Positions 1-8,779 are shown, counted from the first letter of the stretch. The stretch: DNA of 64,000 bases from Gluconacetobacter diazotrophicus PA1 5 (GCF_000021325.1 NC_011365.1:3683501-3747500); one strand, 5' to 3'. Notes: generated from the letters alone by a model not told the origin. A program made the numbers and translations.

Positions 1-39
1 GTTTTTCTCGTCTTCCGAGAGGATTTCACCGTTTCCCAT
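1..39 (-). CDS. Possible 5' end of a leftward gene, cut by the window edge
   Basis: An ATG on the minus strand at position 39 opens a frame that stays open to the window edge (13 codons, reading MGNGEILSEDEKN). A GAAGG stretch lies about 10 nt upstream on the minus strand and could be a ribosome binding site. Too little is present to name a family. It would be divergent from the glycan operon starting at 248. It could equally be chance coding. Confidence 0.35.
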   Translation of the reverse strand, partial: MGNGEILSEDEKN

Positions 40-139
40 AGTTATTTTCGCCTTCTTTCCGCGGTCCACCGTCCCATTTTGGCAGCCTGAGACTGCCCGA
101 CCGCGAGGAGTACCGACGCAACGTCTTACATACCGCCCG

Positions 140-167
140 TTGACCTTGCCACTCAAAGCAATAAGCT
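140..167 (+). promoter_or_regulatory. Candidate promoter of the glycan operon
   Basis: TTGACC at 140-145 and TAAGCT at 162-167 are separated by 16 bases, a loose sigma-70-type pair about 80 nt before the GTG start at 248. Only the -35 is close to consensus, so this is weak evidence. Confidence 0.25.
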
Positions 168-247
168 GGCCTTGCACCGAGGGTGCTCAACGCGTCTTCC
201 ACCGTTCTCGCAACCGCACCGGGCGGTGGATTTAGGGGGAATCAACG

Positions 248-1462
248 GTGGTATTGTCAGTTCAAAACGCACCGGAAACACTCAATAGAAAACCCCTGGA
301 CCGCGATATTTCAACTCAGGCTGCAAATACAAAATCGAGTAGTTCCGATATTATCGACATTCCCGTCGCCTGGCCGCGCCTGCCTGCCATGGAATATATC
401 GCACCCTATCTCCACCAGATCGATGCAAACCGTTGGTACTCGAATCAGGGACCTCTGTGCGAGGCCTTCCAGGAGCGCCTGGGCCGCTTCTGGGGCATGG
501 CATATGATAACATCGCCCTTGTGGCCAACGCGACCACTGGCCTTACCCTGGCCTTGCGCGCGCAGGCTCTTCGACAGGGCTCCCGTTGCCTGATGCCGTC
601 ATGGACGTTCGTGGCAAGTGCCGCTGCCGTTGCGGCTGCCGACCTCGTGCCCCACTTCGTCGACGTCGATCCCGACACATGGATCCCTGACCCCGACACG
701 ATCGAAGATCTCGCCCGGTCCCCCGATGTCGGGGCGATCCTCATTGTGGTTCCGTTCGGGTCACCCATCGACCTGGCGGTATGGGATGCGGTCAGCCAGC
801 GGACGGGTCGCCCTGTCATCATCGACGCGGCCGCCGCGTTCGACACGTTGCGCTCCGACGGTCCCATGCGCATCGGCAAGAGTACGGTCGTTGTCAGCCT
901 CCATGCGACGAAGGTGTTCGGTATTGGCGAAGGAGGCGCGGTTATTTCCCGCGATCCGGTCTTGGCCGAGCATATCCGTACCCTTGCCCGGTTCGGTTTT
1001 TCCGGCAGCCGATCCGCTCAATCCCCTGGAATTAATGCGAAAATATCGGAATATACGGCTGCCGTCGGTCTCGCCGGCCTCGATGTCTGGGCCGAGACCC
1101 GGTCACATTGGGATGCGTTGACACGTCTCTATCTGGGCCTGCTTCCTGCTTCCGTCAGACTGCCGCCTGCTTTCGGCCACAACTGGGTGGCCTCGACACT
1201 TGCCGTCATCTGTCCTGAAAAATCCCAGCCAGTAGCGGAAACGCTGGCAAGGCGCGGAATAGGAACGGTCTCCTGGTGGGGGAGCGGCTGTCATACCCAA
1301 CCCGCCTATGCGGGCTACCCACGGGAACACCTTCCGACGACGCAGCAATATGGATATCGCGGCATCGGTCTGCCCTTCTATCAGGACATGACCGAGGAAC
1401 AGGTCACGCGTGTCTGCGCCACGCTTCGGGACGTCCTGCCGGAAGAGGCCAAATTATTATAA
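248..1462 (+). CDS. DegT/DnrJ/EryC1/StrS-family PLP-dependent sugar aminotransferase
   Basis: Likely transfers an amino group to a keto-sugar nucleotide in surface-glycan or natural-product synthesis, in the cytoplasm. The 404-residue length fits the family. Visible marks are an IIDAAAAF segment with the pyridine-binding Asp (about D193) and SLHATKVFGIGEGG with the PLP-binding Lys (about K222). The GTG start is supported by AGGGGGA about 7 nt upstream. It is the first of four same-strand genes (sugar aminotransferase, glycosyltransferase, ATP-grasp, oxidoreductase), which together look like a glycan-modification cassette. Family assignment is secure; the exact sugar is unknown. Confidence 0.85.
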   Translation: MVLSVQNAPETLNRKPLDRDISTQAANTKSSSSDIIDIPVAWPRLPAMEYIAPYLHQIDANRWYSNQGPLCEAFQERLGRFWGMAYDNIALVANATTGLTLALRAQALRQGSRCLMPSWTFVASAAAVAAADLVPHFVDVDPDTWIPDPDTIEDLARSPDVGAILIVVPFGSPIDLAVWDAVSQRTGRPVIIDAAAAFDTLRSDGPMRIGKSTVVVSLHATKVFGIGEGGAVISRDPVLAEHIRTLARFGFSGSRSAQSPGINAKISEYTAAVGLAGLDVWAETRSHWDALTRLYLGLLPASVRLPPAFGHNWVASTLAVICPEKSQPVAETLARRGIGTVSWWGSGCHTQPAYAGYPREHLPTTQQYGYRGIGLPFYQDMTEEQVTRVCATLRDVLPEEAKLL

Positions 1463-1514
1463 TAATGAATCTCCAGAATTTTTTTAAATTTTTACCAATG
1501 TCAGGTCAGTTGTC

Positions 1515-2726
1515 ATGTCTTCCTTACGTAATGTTGTTGCGTTTGTTGGTGAGAACGAAAATGGAGTTCTGCGCCAATTCAGTAAGGATCTCATGCATCT
1601 CATTGAACCAGACGGCTACCGGGGGCACATCATTGATCTCAAGACGTCGGACTGGTTTCAGAAGCTTGCGGAGATTATCGACGACGGAATTGCCATGGCC
1701 TGGAGCCATGCAGGGATCGGCGCGAACATAGACCATCAAGGCAAAAATTTGTGGGATACCATCAAAGTTCCCTTCGTGTCGGTTCTCGCTGATCCTCCCT
1801 GCGCGATGCCGCAAAATCACTTCATGCGTGCACACTATGTGGCCAATGCGTACGTATTTTCTGAATGGCTTCGTATTCAGAGGGAAATCATTCGTTCGCC
1901 GCAGTATTCCACCCTCATCAATTGCGTTGGTGTGGTTCCGCAATCGGAACGGAACATTATCCCCTGGCGTGATCGCCCCCAGAGGATGGCGTTTATCAAA
2001 ACCGGTGGAAACCCAGAAGATCGCCGGGAAAAATGGACGGTGCTGCCTCCGCGTTGGCGTGCCATTTTGGAAGATGCCGCTGTTGTCGCCCTTCGGCATG
2101 GTAGTGGAGATATTACAGATATTTTATTCGCATCTTGCAAAGAGCACGGACTTTCTAATGAGCATCGTCTTGAAATTCTCTTCACCCTCATGCAGGAACT
2201 TGATCTTTACGTGAGGGAGTGTCGCATGACTTCTCTTGTCACGGCTCTGTTAGACCTGCCGGTAGACATCTACGGACGTGGATGGGATCATCTTTCGCAC
2301 AAGACGACACGGGCGCGCTTCCATGCTCCTATCGACGCTTCCAACCTGTCATCGATCTATTCTGCTACGCAATTTATTCTGAACACGAGTCCCAATATAT
2401 CTTCTGGCATTCACGAGCGTGTTGCTTACGGAATGGATGCCCGTTGTTGTGTTGTGTCAGACGAAAATGCTTTTACGAAGAAAAATATCAGACATATTCC
2501 TACGTTTTTTGGGATAAATGTAAACGAACCCAATCTTTCGGATTGTATTTCTGAAATTTATTTTTCCGATGTGGACTATACTGACGCAACCCAAATCGGG
2601 GCTGATTTTATTTCTAGCCATTTTGATGGGAGAGTCTGGATGAATTCTCTTCTTCGAATTGCTGATGAAATCAGGGTGGCGGGCATCCTTCGTTCTGGAT
2701 TTCCTGATGCTTTGGCCTTTGTTTAA
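1515..2726 (+). CDS. Putative glycosyltransferase, CgeB-like
   Basis: A 403-residue protein with no signal peptide. The C-terminal part has a segment reading ILNTSPNISSGIHERV followed by AYGMDARCCVVSDEN. This resembles the donor-binding half of CgeB/spore-maturation-type GT-B glycosyltransferases, where a conserved H-E-R-V/F precedes a small, Gly-containing helix. The N-terminal half is divergent. The gene is markedly AT-richer than the core genome, like its neighbours, which supports horizontal acquisition. It sits 52 nt after the aminotransferase and 21 nt before the ATP-grasp gene, so co-transcription is likely. The role as a transferase of the operon's modified sugar is inferred. Confidence 0.55.
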   Translation: MSSLRNVVAFVGENENGVLRQFSKDLMHLIEPDGYRGHIIDLKTSDWFQKLAEIIDDGIAMAWSHAGIGANIDHQGKNLWDTIKVPFVSVLADPPCAMPQNHFMRAHYVANAYVFSEWLRIQREIIRSPQYSTLINCVGVVPQSERNIIPWRDRPQRMAFIKTGGNPEDRREKWTVLPPRWRAILEDAAVVALRHGSGDITDILFASCKEHGLSNEHRLEILFTLMQELDLYVRECRMTSLVTALLDLPVDIYGRGWDHLSHKTTRARFHAPIDASNLSSIYSATQFILNTSPNISSGIHERVAYGMDARCCVVSDENAFTKKNIRHIPTFFGINVNEPNLSDCISEIYFSDVDYTDATQIGADFISSHFDGRVWMNSLLRIADEIRVAGILRSGFPDALAFV

Positions 2727-2747
2727 GACCCTTCGAGAGAAACGTAT

Positions 2748-3902
2748 ATGAGTATCGACCCGTCGCCACGTAACGTTCTTCTTCTTGATGCGTCCTTTGC
2801 CGCGGTTCCTATACATGATGAGCTTGTACTCCTTGGCTGCACCGTCTGGACCGTCGGCAACCGCCCTCATGATGCTTTGGCTCTGGCATTCCCCGAGCGT
2901 TGGATACAGGCTGACTATAGCGATGCGGATATTATTCGTTCCATTATAAACGAATATGCAATCGCCGATGTGGTTCCTGGCTGTACAGACGTTTCCATGG
3001 CGACTTTCGCTCGCCTTGGAGGCAATCGCGCTTATCCATATGATCCAGACGTTGATCGTATCCTTAACATCAAGAGCCGTTTCCGCGATCTCTGTGAAGA
3101 GCTCGATTTGCCTGCCCCACGAGCGTTTCTACCCGAATGCCTCCCTTCGCGAGGTCATTTTATCTGCAAGCCTACAGACGGATTTAGCGGGCGCGGAGTG
3201 TCCGTGTTTGATGCAACTGACGCGGAGGCGACTAGAGCCGCTTTTGAGTTAGCGCGAGGCCACAGTCCTTCTGGTAGCATTCTATGCGAATCTTTCATCA
3301 GTGGTTCTCTTTTCAGCTACAGTGCGTTCCTGACGGATCGAAAAATCACGCGCGCTTTTATCGTGAGGGAAGGCTCGCGGTATGATCTCTTTGCTGTCGA
3401 TACCAGTTATGTCGTGCACCCAAACGATATGCCTGAAGCTGTCGTTATTGGAAACGCTATTGAACGTATCGCTCACAAACTAAATCTGTGTGATGGACTT
3501 GTGCATGTTCAGTTCATCGTCGGAGAAGAGGGCCCACGAATTATTGAGATAACACGCAGATGTCCTGGTGATCTCTATTCTCGCTTAATCCAGGAGAGTA
3601 CAGGCTTCCGCTATGCCGCGTGTTATGCTTCTTATTTTCTGGGACTGTCTGAGCCGGAATGGGAGTTTGTTCCGCGATCTGTGCTTCGACACACCGTCAA
3701 GCAGAGGGCCGGAACGATTTTTACTCAATTTACTGTTCCCACTATGGGGGCCGTCATGCGTCTTATTCCCCTTCGTACTCCGGGTGAACGCCTGTCCGGT
3801 GTCGGCTATCAGAGGACTGCGCTGATGTTTATCGAGGCACCGTCCTATCCAACCGTGCGTCATTTATTTGATCAACTCACTAACACGTTGTCGTCACGCT
3901 AA
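2748..3902 (+). CDS. ATP-grasp domain ligase
   Basis: A 384-residue ATP-grasp protein. It shows an N-terminal Rossmann-like pre-ATP-grasp domain (VLLLDASFAAVPIHDEL), then FICKPTDGFSGRGVSVFD with the nucleotide-binding Lys and the flexible Gly/Ser loop. A metal-binding Glu lies in RIIEITRRCPGDLY near residue 270. Such enzymes join a carboxylate to an amine or thiol through an acyl phosphate. Next to a sugar aminotransferase, one reasonable guess is acylation of an aminosugar with an amino acid. GAGAGA lies upstream of the ATG. Its stop overlaps the next start by one base (TAATG), implying translational coupling. AT-rich like its neighbours. Confidence 0.75.
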   Translation: MSIDPSPRNVLLLDASFAAVPIHDELVLLGCTVWTVGNRPHDALALAFPERWIQADYSDADIIRSIINEYAIADVVPGCTDVSMATFARLGGNRAYPYDPDVDRILNIKSRFRDLCEELDLPAPRAFLPECLPSRGHFICKPTDGFSGRGVSVFDATDAEATRAAFELARGHSPSGSILCESFISGSLFSYSAFLTDRKITRAFIVREGSRYDLFAVDTSYVVHPNDMPEAVVIGNAIERIAHKLNLCDGLVHVQFIVGEEGPRIIEITRRCPGDLYSRLIQESTGFRYAACYASYFLGLSEPEWEFVPRSVLRHTVKQRAGTIFTQFTVPTMGAVMRLIPLRTPGERLSGVGYQRTALMFIEAPSYPTVRHLFDQLTNTLSSR

Positions 3903-4954
3903 TGTCCATCTTGAACGTCCTGCTGTCGGGGCCGGGTCTGATTGGTCGGAAACATGCCGACCTGTTGGCCAATTCACCGCGCTGTGCCCTTAAGGTCATT
4001 GTGGCTCCACGAACGGCCCGAAATATGACGTTTGCTCAGGAACGCGGCGTCGCTCTCGTGGAAACGATTGACGCGGCACTGGACCGCTTTCCCATAGATG
4101 CCGCGATTCTCGCTTCTCCCAACGCTTTTCATTGCGAGCAGGCGCTGATGTGTCTCGATCGTCGTATACCTACTTTAGTCGAGAAGCCTCTGGCCACTAA
4201 TTCTAGGGAGGCTCTTGTGATTTGCGAAGCATCGGAACGGAATTCTACCCCCGTCCTCGTGGGTCATCACAGAACTTATAGTGGTCTTCTTCCTGTTGCT
4301 AAGAAGTTTATTTGCTCTCCTTCTTTCGGTCAGCCTGTTGCGGTGCATGGATCAGCGCTTTTTTACAAACCTGATGACTACTTCAACGATGGGCCATGGC
4401 GTGCGCGGATAGGGGGCGGTCCGATTCTCATCAATATGATTCATGAAGTCGGGATCTTGCAGTATTTGTACGGTCCTATCTGCTCCGTTTGGGCGCAGGC
4501 AAGCAATGAGCGGCGAGGTTTTGAGGTTGAAGATACTGTTATTATTGGGTTTAAATTCGAAAATGGAGCGTTGGGCACGTTCATCCTTTCGGATATTGCC
4601 GCTAGCAACCAAAGTTGGGAAATGACATCTGGAGAAAATCCCGCTTATCCATATTTCGATGACGCTAATTGTTACCATTTTGCCGGGACGCTTGGTTCTC
4701 TTGATTTCCCGACGTTCAATGTTCGTACCTATAGTGGAAATCAAACTCCGTCCTGGTGGAAAAAATTTGATACGCACAAACTCTCGGCGCTGAAAACCGA
4801 CCCGTTTGAACAGCAACTTCATCATTTCGAGGATGTAGTACTCGGATTGGATGTCCCACTTATGCCAGCATCGGCTGGACTTTCAAATATTAGAGTTGTA
4901 GAATCTATTAATATATCTATAAAAGAAAATAAATCTGTCGATGTGTGTAGATAA
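3902..4954 (+). CDS. Gfo/Idh/MocA-family NAD(P)-dependent oxidoreductase
   Basis: A 350-residue protein with an N-terminal Rossmann fold (GPGLIG at residues 10-15), the family EKPLAT motif at 94-99 with the catalytic-region Lys95, and a C-terminal sheet domain containing MIHEVG with His181. Family members oxidise or reduce sugar ring or side-chain carbons and often act with DegT-type aminotransferases, the oxidoreductase making the keto-sugar the aminotransferase then aminates. It is the last gene of the AT-rich operon. The following 200 nt are AT-rich and then composition rises sharply at about 5100. Confidence 0.85.
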   Translation: MSILNVLLSGPGLIGRKHADLLANSPRCALKVIVAPRTARNMTFAQERGVALVETIDAALDRFPIDAAILASPNAFHCEQALMCLDRRIPTLVEKPLATNSREALVICEASERNSTPVLVGHHRTYSGLLPVAKKFICSPSFGQPVAVHGSALFYKPDDYFNDGPWRARIGGGPILINMIHEVGILQYLYGPICSVWAQASNERRGFEVEDTVIIGFKFENGALGTFILSDIAASNQSWEMTSGENPAYPYFDDANCYHFAGTLGSLDFPTFNVRTYSGNQTPSWWKKFDTHKLSALKTDPFEQQLHHFEDVVLGLDVPLMPASAGLSNIRVVESINISIKENKSVDVCR

Positions 4955-5161
4955 TTGCAGTGCACTTTTATCGATAAATAAAAAATTCATCTTTTATATG
5001 AGCGCAATGTGAGGATAAATCGGTTTCTATTCTACGGTATAGTTGGAGATAGCTGTCTGATTTCTGATTTCTGACTCGATTTCTTCTGTGTGGCGATAGG
5101 TGTCCATAGCGTAATCCGCCGCCCGATTTCTGGCTGCCGGATTCTGCGATATGAATGCCGC

Positions 5162-7069
5162 ATGCTGGACATCCACACCTACGACGCCCAGGCGGGCGGC
5201 AATGTTCTCTACAAGGCGCTGGCCCATCCGCTGGCGGCCGAGGCGCTGGCCGTCCTGGCGGCGGAGATCCGCGCCGCCGGGCCTGTGGCCGTGTATGATC
5301 CGGACGGCGTGTTCGCGATGCTGCACGCCTTGTGCCCCGATCCGGCGCCAGGGCAGGCGGCGGGACTGGGTGTGGTCGAGGGCGTGTATGTCCATGACAC
5401 GCTGCGTGTCGGGCAGCCGACGGCGGCGGGGCCGGCGCGGGCGCTGGTCGATCTGGGGCAGGCGCGGGCTTCGGTCGTGCTGGCCGTGACCTTCGACGGG
5501 GCGCGTATCCGCGACCGTATCGCCCATCTGTTGCCGCCGGGGGCGCGGTTCCTGGCGCTGGACGCGCTGCGCCTTCCGGACGACTTGCTGACCGTTCGTG
5601 ACCGCTACCTGGACCGGCTGAATTTCGCGACCAACCATGCTTTCTTTCGCGATGCGGACGGGCTGTCCACCCGGCTGGTGACGGCGAATTACTGGTCGCG
5701 CTATGGCGCGTCCGGGGTGCGGCTGTGGCTGCGCCTGTTCGGCGCGGACGGGACGGTGCTGGCGACGTGGCAGGAAACCGTGCCCGACGGGGGCGGCGCC
5801 ATCGTCATCGACAGCGGCGCGGTGCGCGCGCGCTTCGGTCTGGCGCCCTTCGTGGGACAGCTTTTCGTGCATGCCGTCGGCGTTGCGGGCCATGACGTGG
5901 TGAAATACGCGCTGGACACATACGGCACCGGTGGCAATCGCAGCCTGTCGGTGACGCACGACGCCAATGCCTGGCCGTCCGACCGCTACGCCAACCTGCC
6001 GGCCCCCGATGCGGGCGAGGACGTGGTGCTGTGGGTGCAGAACAGCCACGCCATGACGATTCCCCCGGGGACGATGAGCCTCAATCGCATGGGGGAGGAC
6101 CGGCATGTCCCGATCACGCAGTCCATCGGTCCCTACCAGACGGTGGCGATTCGCGTTTCCGACAGCCTGTCCGGTCTGGCATGGCCGGCGCAGATCGAAT
6201 TCCGCTCGGGCCGCCATGTCGTGCGCCCGCGCTACGAGGTCACCTCGGCCGCCAGGACGCGCATCGCCCACCTGAACGTCGAGCGGGCGGACCTGCGGCC
6301 CGATCCAGGCATTCCGGCCCTGCCGGCCAGCCTGGGGCGTGGCTACCTTCTGCCGTTCCCGATTCTGGACCCCGCGCGGTTCCGCACGATCGTCCAGCCG
6401 GTGCCGATGGCCGACTCGCAGATGACCCTGCCGCTGCGCCTGGATTGCTTCGATCCGGCGGGCCGGCCGACCGGCCGGAAATTCCTGGGCTGCCTGCCGC
6501 GCGACCACGATCTGGCGCAGGATCTGGCGGAACTGGGCGTGCCGGAGGGTCATGCCGAACTGGTCTATGATTTCCGCGACGGTGGGCAGGCCGATGGCTG
6601 GCTGCACGCCCTGGTGCGATTCGTGGCCCGTGACGGTGGGCATGCGGCGGAAACCAGCTTCGGCGCCCATGTCTTCAACACCGTCATGACCTATCGGGGC
6701 GAGCCGCAATCCTATTCCGGGCCGCCGCCGGGCCTGAGCACGCGCCTGTTCCTGAAGGGCGGCAACGGGCTGGGCGACTCGTTCTGCTGCCTGATCTATC
6801 CGGCATCGGCGGCGTGGCGCCCGTATTCCCATACCGTGCTGGGCCTGCATGACGGGGCGGGGCGCATGGTGGCGGAAACGGCGATGACCATCGCCTGCTC
6901 GGGCTCGGCCATGATCTGGCCGCACCGCCTGTTCGGTGCCGCCGCCATCGCGCAGGCGGGGCAGGGGGCCTATGTCATGATCCGCGACACCACATGCCGG
7001 TTGTTCGGATATCACGGCGTCATGGGCCAGGACGGGGCCTTCTCGCTGGACCATATGTTCGGTTTTTGA
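5162..7069 (+). CDS. Large protein of unknown function with a repeated module
   Basis: I do not recognise this 635-residue protein. It has no signal peptide or membrane segment. A segment beginning GLSTRL occurs twice, encoded at 5660 and 6731. Each copy is followed by a similar beta-rich stretch (a hydrophobic strand, G-A/D-G turn, a hydrophobic strand, then F/LFG), suggesting an internal duplication of a sandwich-like domain. The ATG at 5162 was chosen because codons before it lie in low-complexity AT-rich DNA. An in-frame GTG at 5090 would add 24 residues of unlikely sequence. Its high GC content contrasts with the preceding operon. A glycan-related role is only a guess from position. Confidence 0.7.
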   Translation: MLDIHTYDAQAGGNVLYKALAHPLAAEALAVLAAEIRAAGPVAVYDPDGVFAMLHALCPDPAPGQAAGLGVVEGVYVHDTLRVGQPTAAGPARALVDLGQARASVVLAVTFDGARIRDRIAHLLPPGARFLALDALRLPDDLLTVRDRYLDRLNFATNHAFFRDADGLSTRLVTANYWSRYGASGVRLWLRLFGADGTVLATWQETVPDGGGAIVIDSGAVRARFGLAPFVGQLFVHAVGVAGHDVVKYALDTYGTGGNRSLSVTHDANAWPSDRYANLPAPDAGEDVVLWVQNSHAMTIPPGTMSLNRMGEDRHVPITQSIGPYQTVAIRVSDSLSGLAWPAQIEFRSGRHVVRPRYEVTSAARTRIAHLNVERADLRPDPGIPALPASLGRGYLLPFPILDPARFRTIVQPVPMADSQMTLPLRLDCFDPAGRPTGRKFLGCLPRDHDLAQDLAELGVPEGHAELVYDFRDGGQADGWLHALVRFVARDGGHAAETSFGAHVFNTVMTYRGEPQSYSGPPPGLSTRLFLKGGNGLGDSFCCLIYPASAAWRPYSHTVLGLHDGAGRMVAETAMTIACSGSAMIWPHRLFGAAAIAQAGQGAYVMIRDTTCRLFGYHGVMGQDGAFSLDHMFGF

Positions 7070-7082
7070 CGTCCGTGTGACA

Positions 7083-7106
7083 TGCCCCCCTTGCGACGGG
7101 GGGGCA
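7083..7106 (+). terminator. GC-rich inverted repeat after the 5162 gene
   Basis: TGCCCCCC, a 7-nt spacer and GGGGGGCA form a strong stem directly after the stop codon at 7069. There is no T-run, and the repeat overlaps the -35 of the tRNA-Val promoter candidate, so it could be a terminator or simply a GC-rich spacer. Confidence 0.35.
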
Positions 7107-7119
7107 GATCCATTAAGAG
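7091..7119 (+). promoter_or_regulatory. Candidate promoter of tRNA-Val(CAC)
   Basis: TTGCGA and TAAGAG are separated by 17 bases and end 18 bases before the tRNA. The second valine tRNA has an equivalent element (TTGCGC-17-TAGAAG) at exactly the same distance, which supports both. Confidence 0.45.
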
Positions 7120-7137
7120 GGCCCCACCGGCACGGAT

Positions 7138-7212
7138 GGGTGCGTAGCTCAGCGGTAGAGCATCGCCTTCACACGGCGGGGGTCACAGGTTCAATCCCTG
7201 TCGCACCCACCA
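7138..7212 (+). tRNA. tRNA-Val (anticodon CAC)
   Basis: A full cloverleaf. The acceptor GGGTGCG pairs with CGCACCC. The anticodon loop TTCACAC gives CAC, reading GTG. The T arm has the TTCAATC loop, and CCA is encoded. The D and T arms are nearly the same as in the Val-GAC gene 1.8 kb downstream. Confidence 0.97.
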
Positions 7213-7346
7213 TCCGGCTGGATTCGCCATAGAGATCCAGCTTTTCAGGCCCGGCATATTCCCAGCATATCCAGCAGCATAGCGGTGTCGCGCATCATCG
7301 CGATTCGCGGCGGGCCTGGCAGTTGCAGTGCGGCTCACTAATTTTC

Positions 7347-7377
7347 TTGACACTTAAATGTGATTTGGGTCATCAAT
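7347..7377 (+). promoter_or_regulatory. Candidate promoter of the small RNA
   Basis: A perfect TTGACA (7347-7352) is followed after 17 bases by TCATCA, or after 19 by ATCAAT. The -10 is imperfect. Transcription would start near 7383 and run into the strong terminator at 7461. Confidence 0.5.
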
Positions 7378-7382
7378 GGGGT

Positions 7383-7461
7383 GTTGCAGCGTTGCGTGAG
7401 CACCTGCTTCTTGGACGTTTCCTCCCTAGACTTGGCGGTGCTTCGGCACCGCTTTTTTTTT
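7383..7461 (+). ncRNA. Candidate trans-acting small RNA of about 79 nt
   Basis: The transcript predicted between the TTGACA promoter and the terminator is about 79 nt and holds no credible ORF. It carries GGACGTTTCCTCCCTAG just before the terminator hairpin, a CU-rich segment complementary to Shine-Dalgarno sequences. This architecture (about 77 nt, exposed CCTCCC core, Rho-independent end) resembles alphaproteobacterial sRNAs such as the alpha-r8/MmgR family. The family link is from memory and not tested. It lies upstream of, and codirectional with, the YidB-like gene, which has its own ribosome binding site further on. The start point is uncertain by several bases. Confidence 0.55.
7434..7461 (+). 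terminator. Strong Rho-independent terminator
   Basis: GCGGTGC, a TTCG tetraloop and GCACCGC are followed by nine T residues (7453-7461). It is one of the clearest intrinsic terminators in the window and defines the 3' end of the small RNA. Confidence 0.9.
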
Positions 7462-7532
7462 GCCCCGGGCGCGCAGGCCTGCGTGATAATAGGACGTTCG
7501 CGAGACGCGCGATCGGCATAGGCAGGTGGATC

Positions 7533-7892
7533 ATGGCTGGACTCTTTGACGGACTGATGAACACGGTGACGGAACTGGCCGACAAGTTCGGCCTGACCGA
7601 TCAGCTTCATCAGCATCTGGGCGAACTGACCTCGCCCCAGGGAATCTCGACTTTGCTGGCGCAGGCCGAGCAGGCGGGCCTGGGCGACAAGGTGCGATCC
7701 TGGATCGGCAACGGGCAGAACCTGCCGGTATCGCCCGACGAACTGCGTTCGATCCTGTCGAACCAGCAGGTGCAGGCCATGGTGGACCGCACGGGCCTGC
7801 CGGCCTCGACGCTGCTGCCGGCGCTGGCGCAGTTCCTGCCGGCCGCGGTGAACCAGCAGACCCCCAACGGGCAGCCGCCCGCGGCGGGCTGA
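7533..7892 (+). CDS. YidB-like (DUF937) family protein
   Basis: A 119-residue cytoplasmic protein of the YidB/DUF937 family, whose function is unknown. The start MAGLFDGLMNTV fits the family. Further support is the segment LPVSPDELRSILSNQQVQ and a GLPASTLLPALAQFLP helix near the C-terminus, all typical of this fold. The ATG at 7533 has AGGTGG 6 nt upstream. An in-frame upstream extension to 7323 would run through the small RNA and its terminator and is rejected. It is convergent with the next gene, five bases apart. Confidence 0.8.
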   Translation: MAGLFDGLMNTVTELADKFGLTDQLHQHLGELTSPQGISTLLAQAEQAGLGDKVRSWIGNGQNLPVSPDELRSILSNQQVQAMVDRTGLPASTLLPALAQFLPAAVNQQTPNGQPPAAG

Positions 7893-7897
7893 CCGCG

Positions 7898-8779
7898 TCA
7901 GGGTAACGGCACGGGGGCGCGGGACAATCCGGCGGCCACACCGGCCATCGCGCGCAGCAGCGTCGTCATGACGGTGCGCATGGCGGCGAATCCCTCGCGA
8001 CGGACCAGCCGGCTCTCGTCCATATAGAGCGGCCGGCTGATCTCGACCTGCAGCGCGTGCCGCCCGGCGGCCGGGTTGCCGTAATGGCGGGTGATGTACC
8101 CCCCGGCATAGGGCGCGTTGCGGCAGGTCCTGAACCCCTGCGCACGCAGCGACTCCTCGGCGGCGGCGGTGATCGGGGCGGCGCAGGATGTGCCCCAGAC
8201 GTCCCCCAGCACGAAATGCGGCGCCTCCTGCCCGATGCCGGGCCGGATTCCGGGCATCGAATGGCAATCGACCAGCAGGCAGGCCCCATGGGCCGCGACC
8301 TGCGCGTCCAGCAGCGTTGACAGCGCGGCGTGGTAGGGCGCCCAGAACCGGCTGATTCGCGCATGCGCCTCGGCCAGGGGCAGGCGCCGGCGATACAGGG
8401 GCAGGCCGGTGGCCGATATGCGGGGAATCACGCCCAGTCCGGCCCGCACCCGTTGGGTCGTGCTGTTGCAGCCCGGCGGCAGCGGCGCGTCGAACATCGC
8501 GGAGTCCAGTTCCCCGGCCTCGCGATTCGTATCGCAATAGATGCGCGGGAACGTGGCATGGATCAGGCTGGCGCCGAGGTCGGGTGCGTCGGCCAGCAAT
8601 TCGTCGACATGGAAATCCTCGCTGTGGCGCAGCGCCATATGGTCGACGCGGGACAGCGCCAGGAAATCCCGCGGATAGGCCCGGCCCGAATGGGGCGAGG
8701 CGACGACCAGCGGTATGCCCGCGACACGCGGCGGCACCAGCACGAAAGGGGCCGGCACAGGGGCTGATTCGTCATTCAC
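7898..8779 (-). CDS. N-formylglutamate amidohydrolase family protein
   Basis: A 293-residue protein of the N-formylglutamate amidohydrolase family, which hydrolyses N-formyl-L-glutamate to formate and glutamate in histidine degradation. Visible marks are VVASPHSGRAYP at the N-terminus, HATFPRIYCDTNRE, the LLVDCHSMPG segment with likely metal ligands, and NAPYAGGYITRHYG. No hut genes are adjacent, so the physiological substrate is uncertain. A second, more divergent family member is at 23752. It is divergent from tRNA-Val(GAC). Confidence 0.85.
   Translation of the reverse strand: MNDESAPVPAPFVLVPPRVAGIPLVVASPHSGRAYPRDFLALSRVDHMALRHSEDFHVDELLADAPDLGASLIHATFPRIYCDTNREAGELDSAMFDAPLPPGCNSTTQRVRAGLGVIPRISATGLPLYRRRLPLAEAHARISRFWAPYHAALSTLLDAQVAAHGACLLVDCHSMPGIRPGIGQEAPHFVLGDVWGTSCAAPITAAAEESLRAQGFRTCRNAPYAGGYITRHYGNPAAGRHALQVEISRPLYMDESRLVRREGFAAMRTVMTTLLRAMAGVAAGLSRAPVPLP

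Noticed and set aside
7323..7532. N-terminal extension of the YidB-like protein
   Set aside because: The added codons cover the sRNA and its intrinsic terminator; the ATG at 7533 has a good ribosome binding site.
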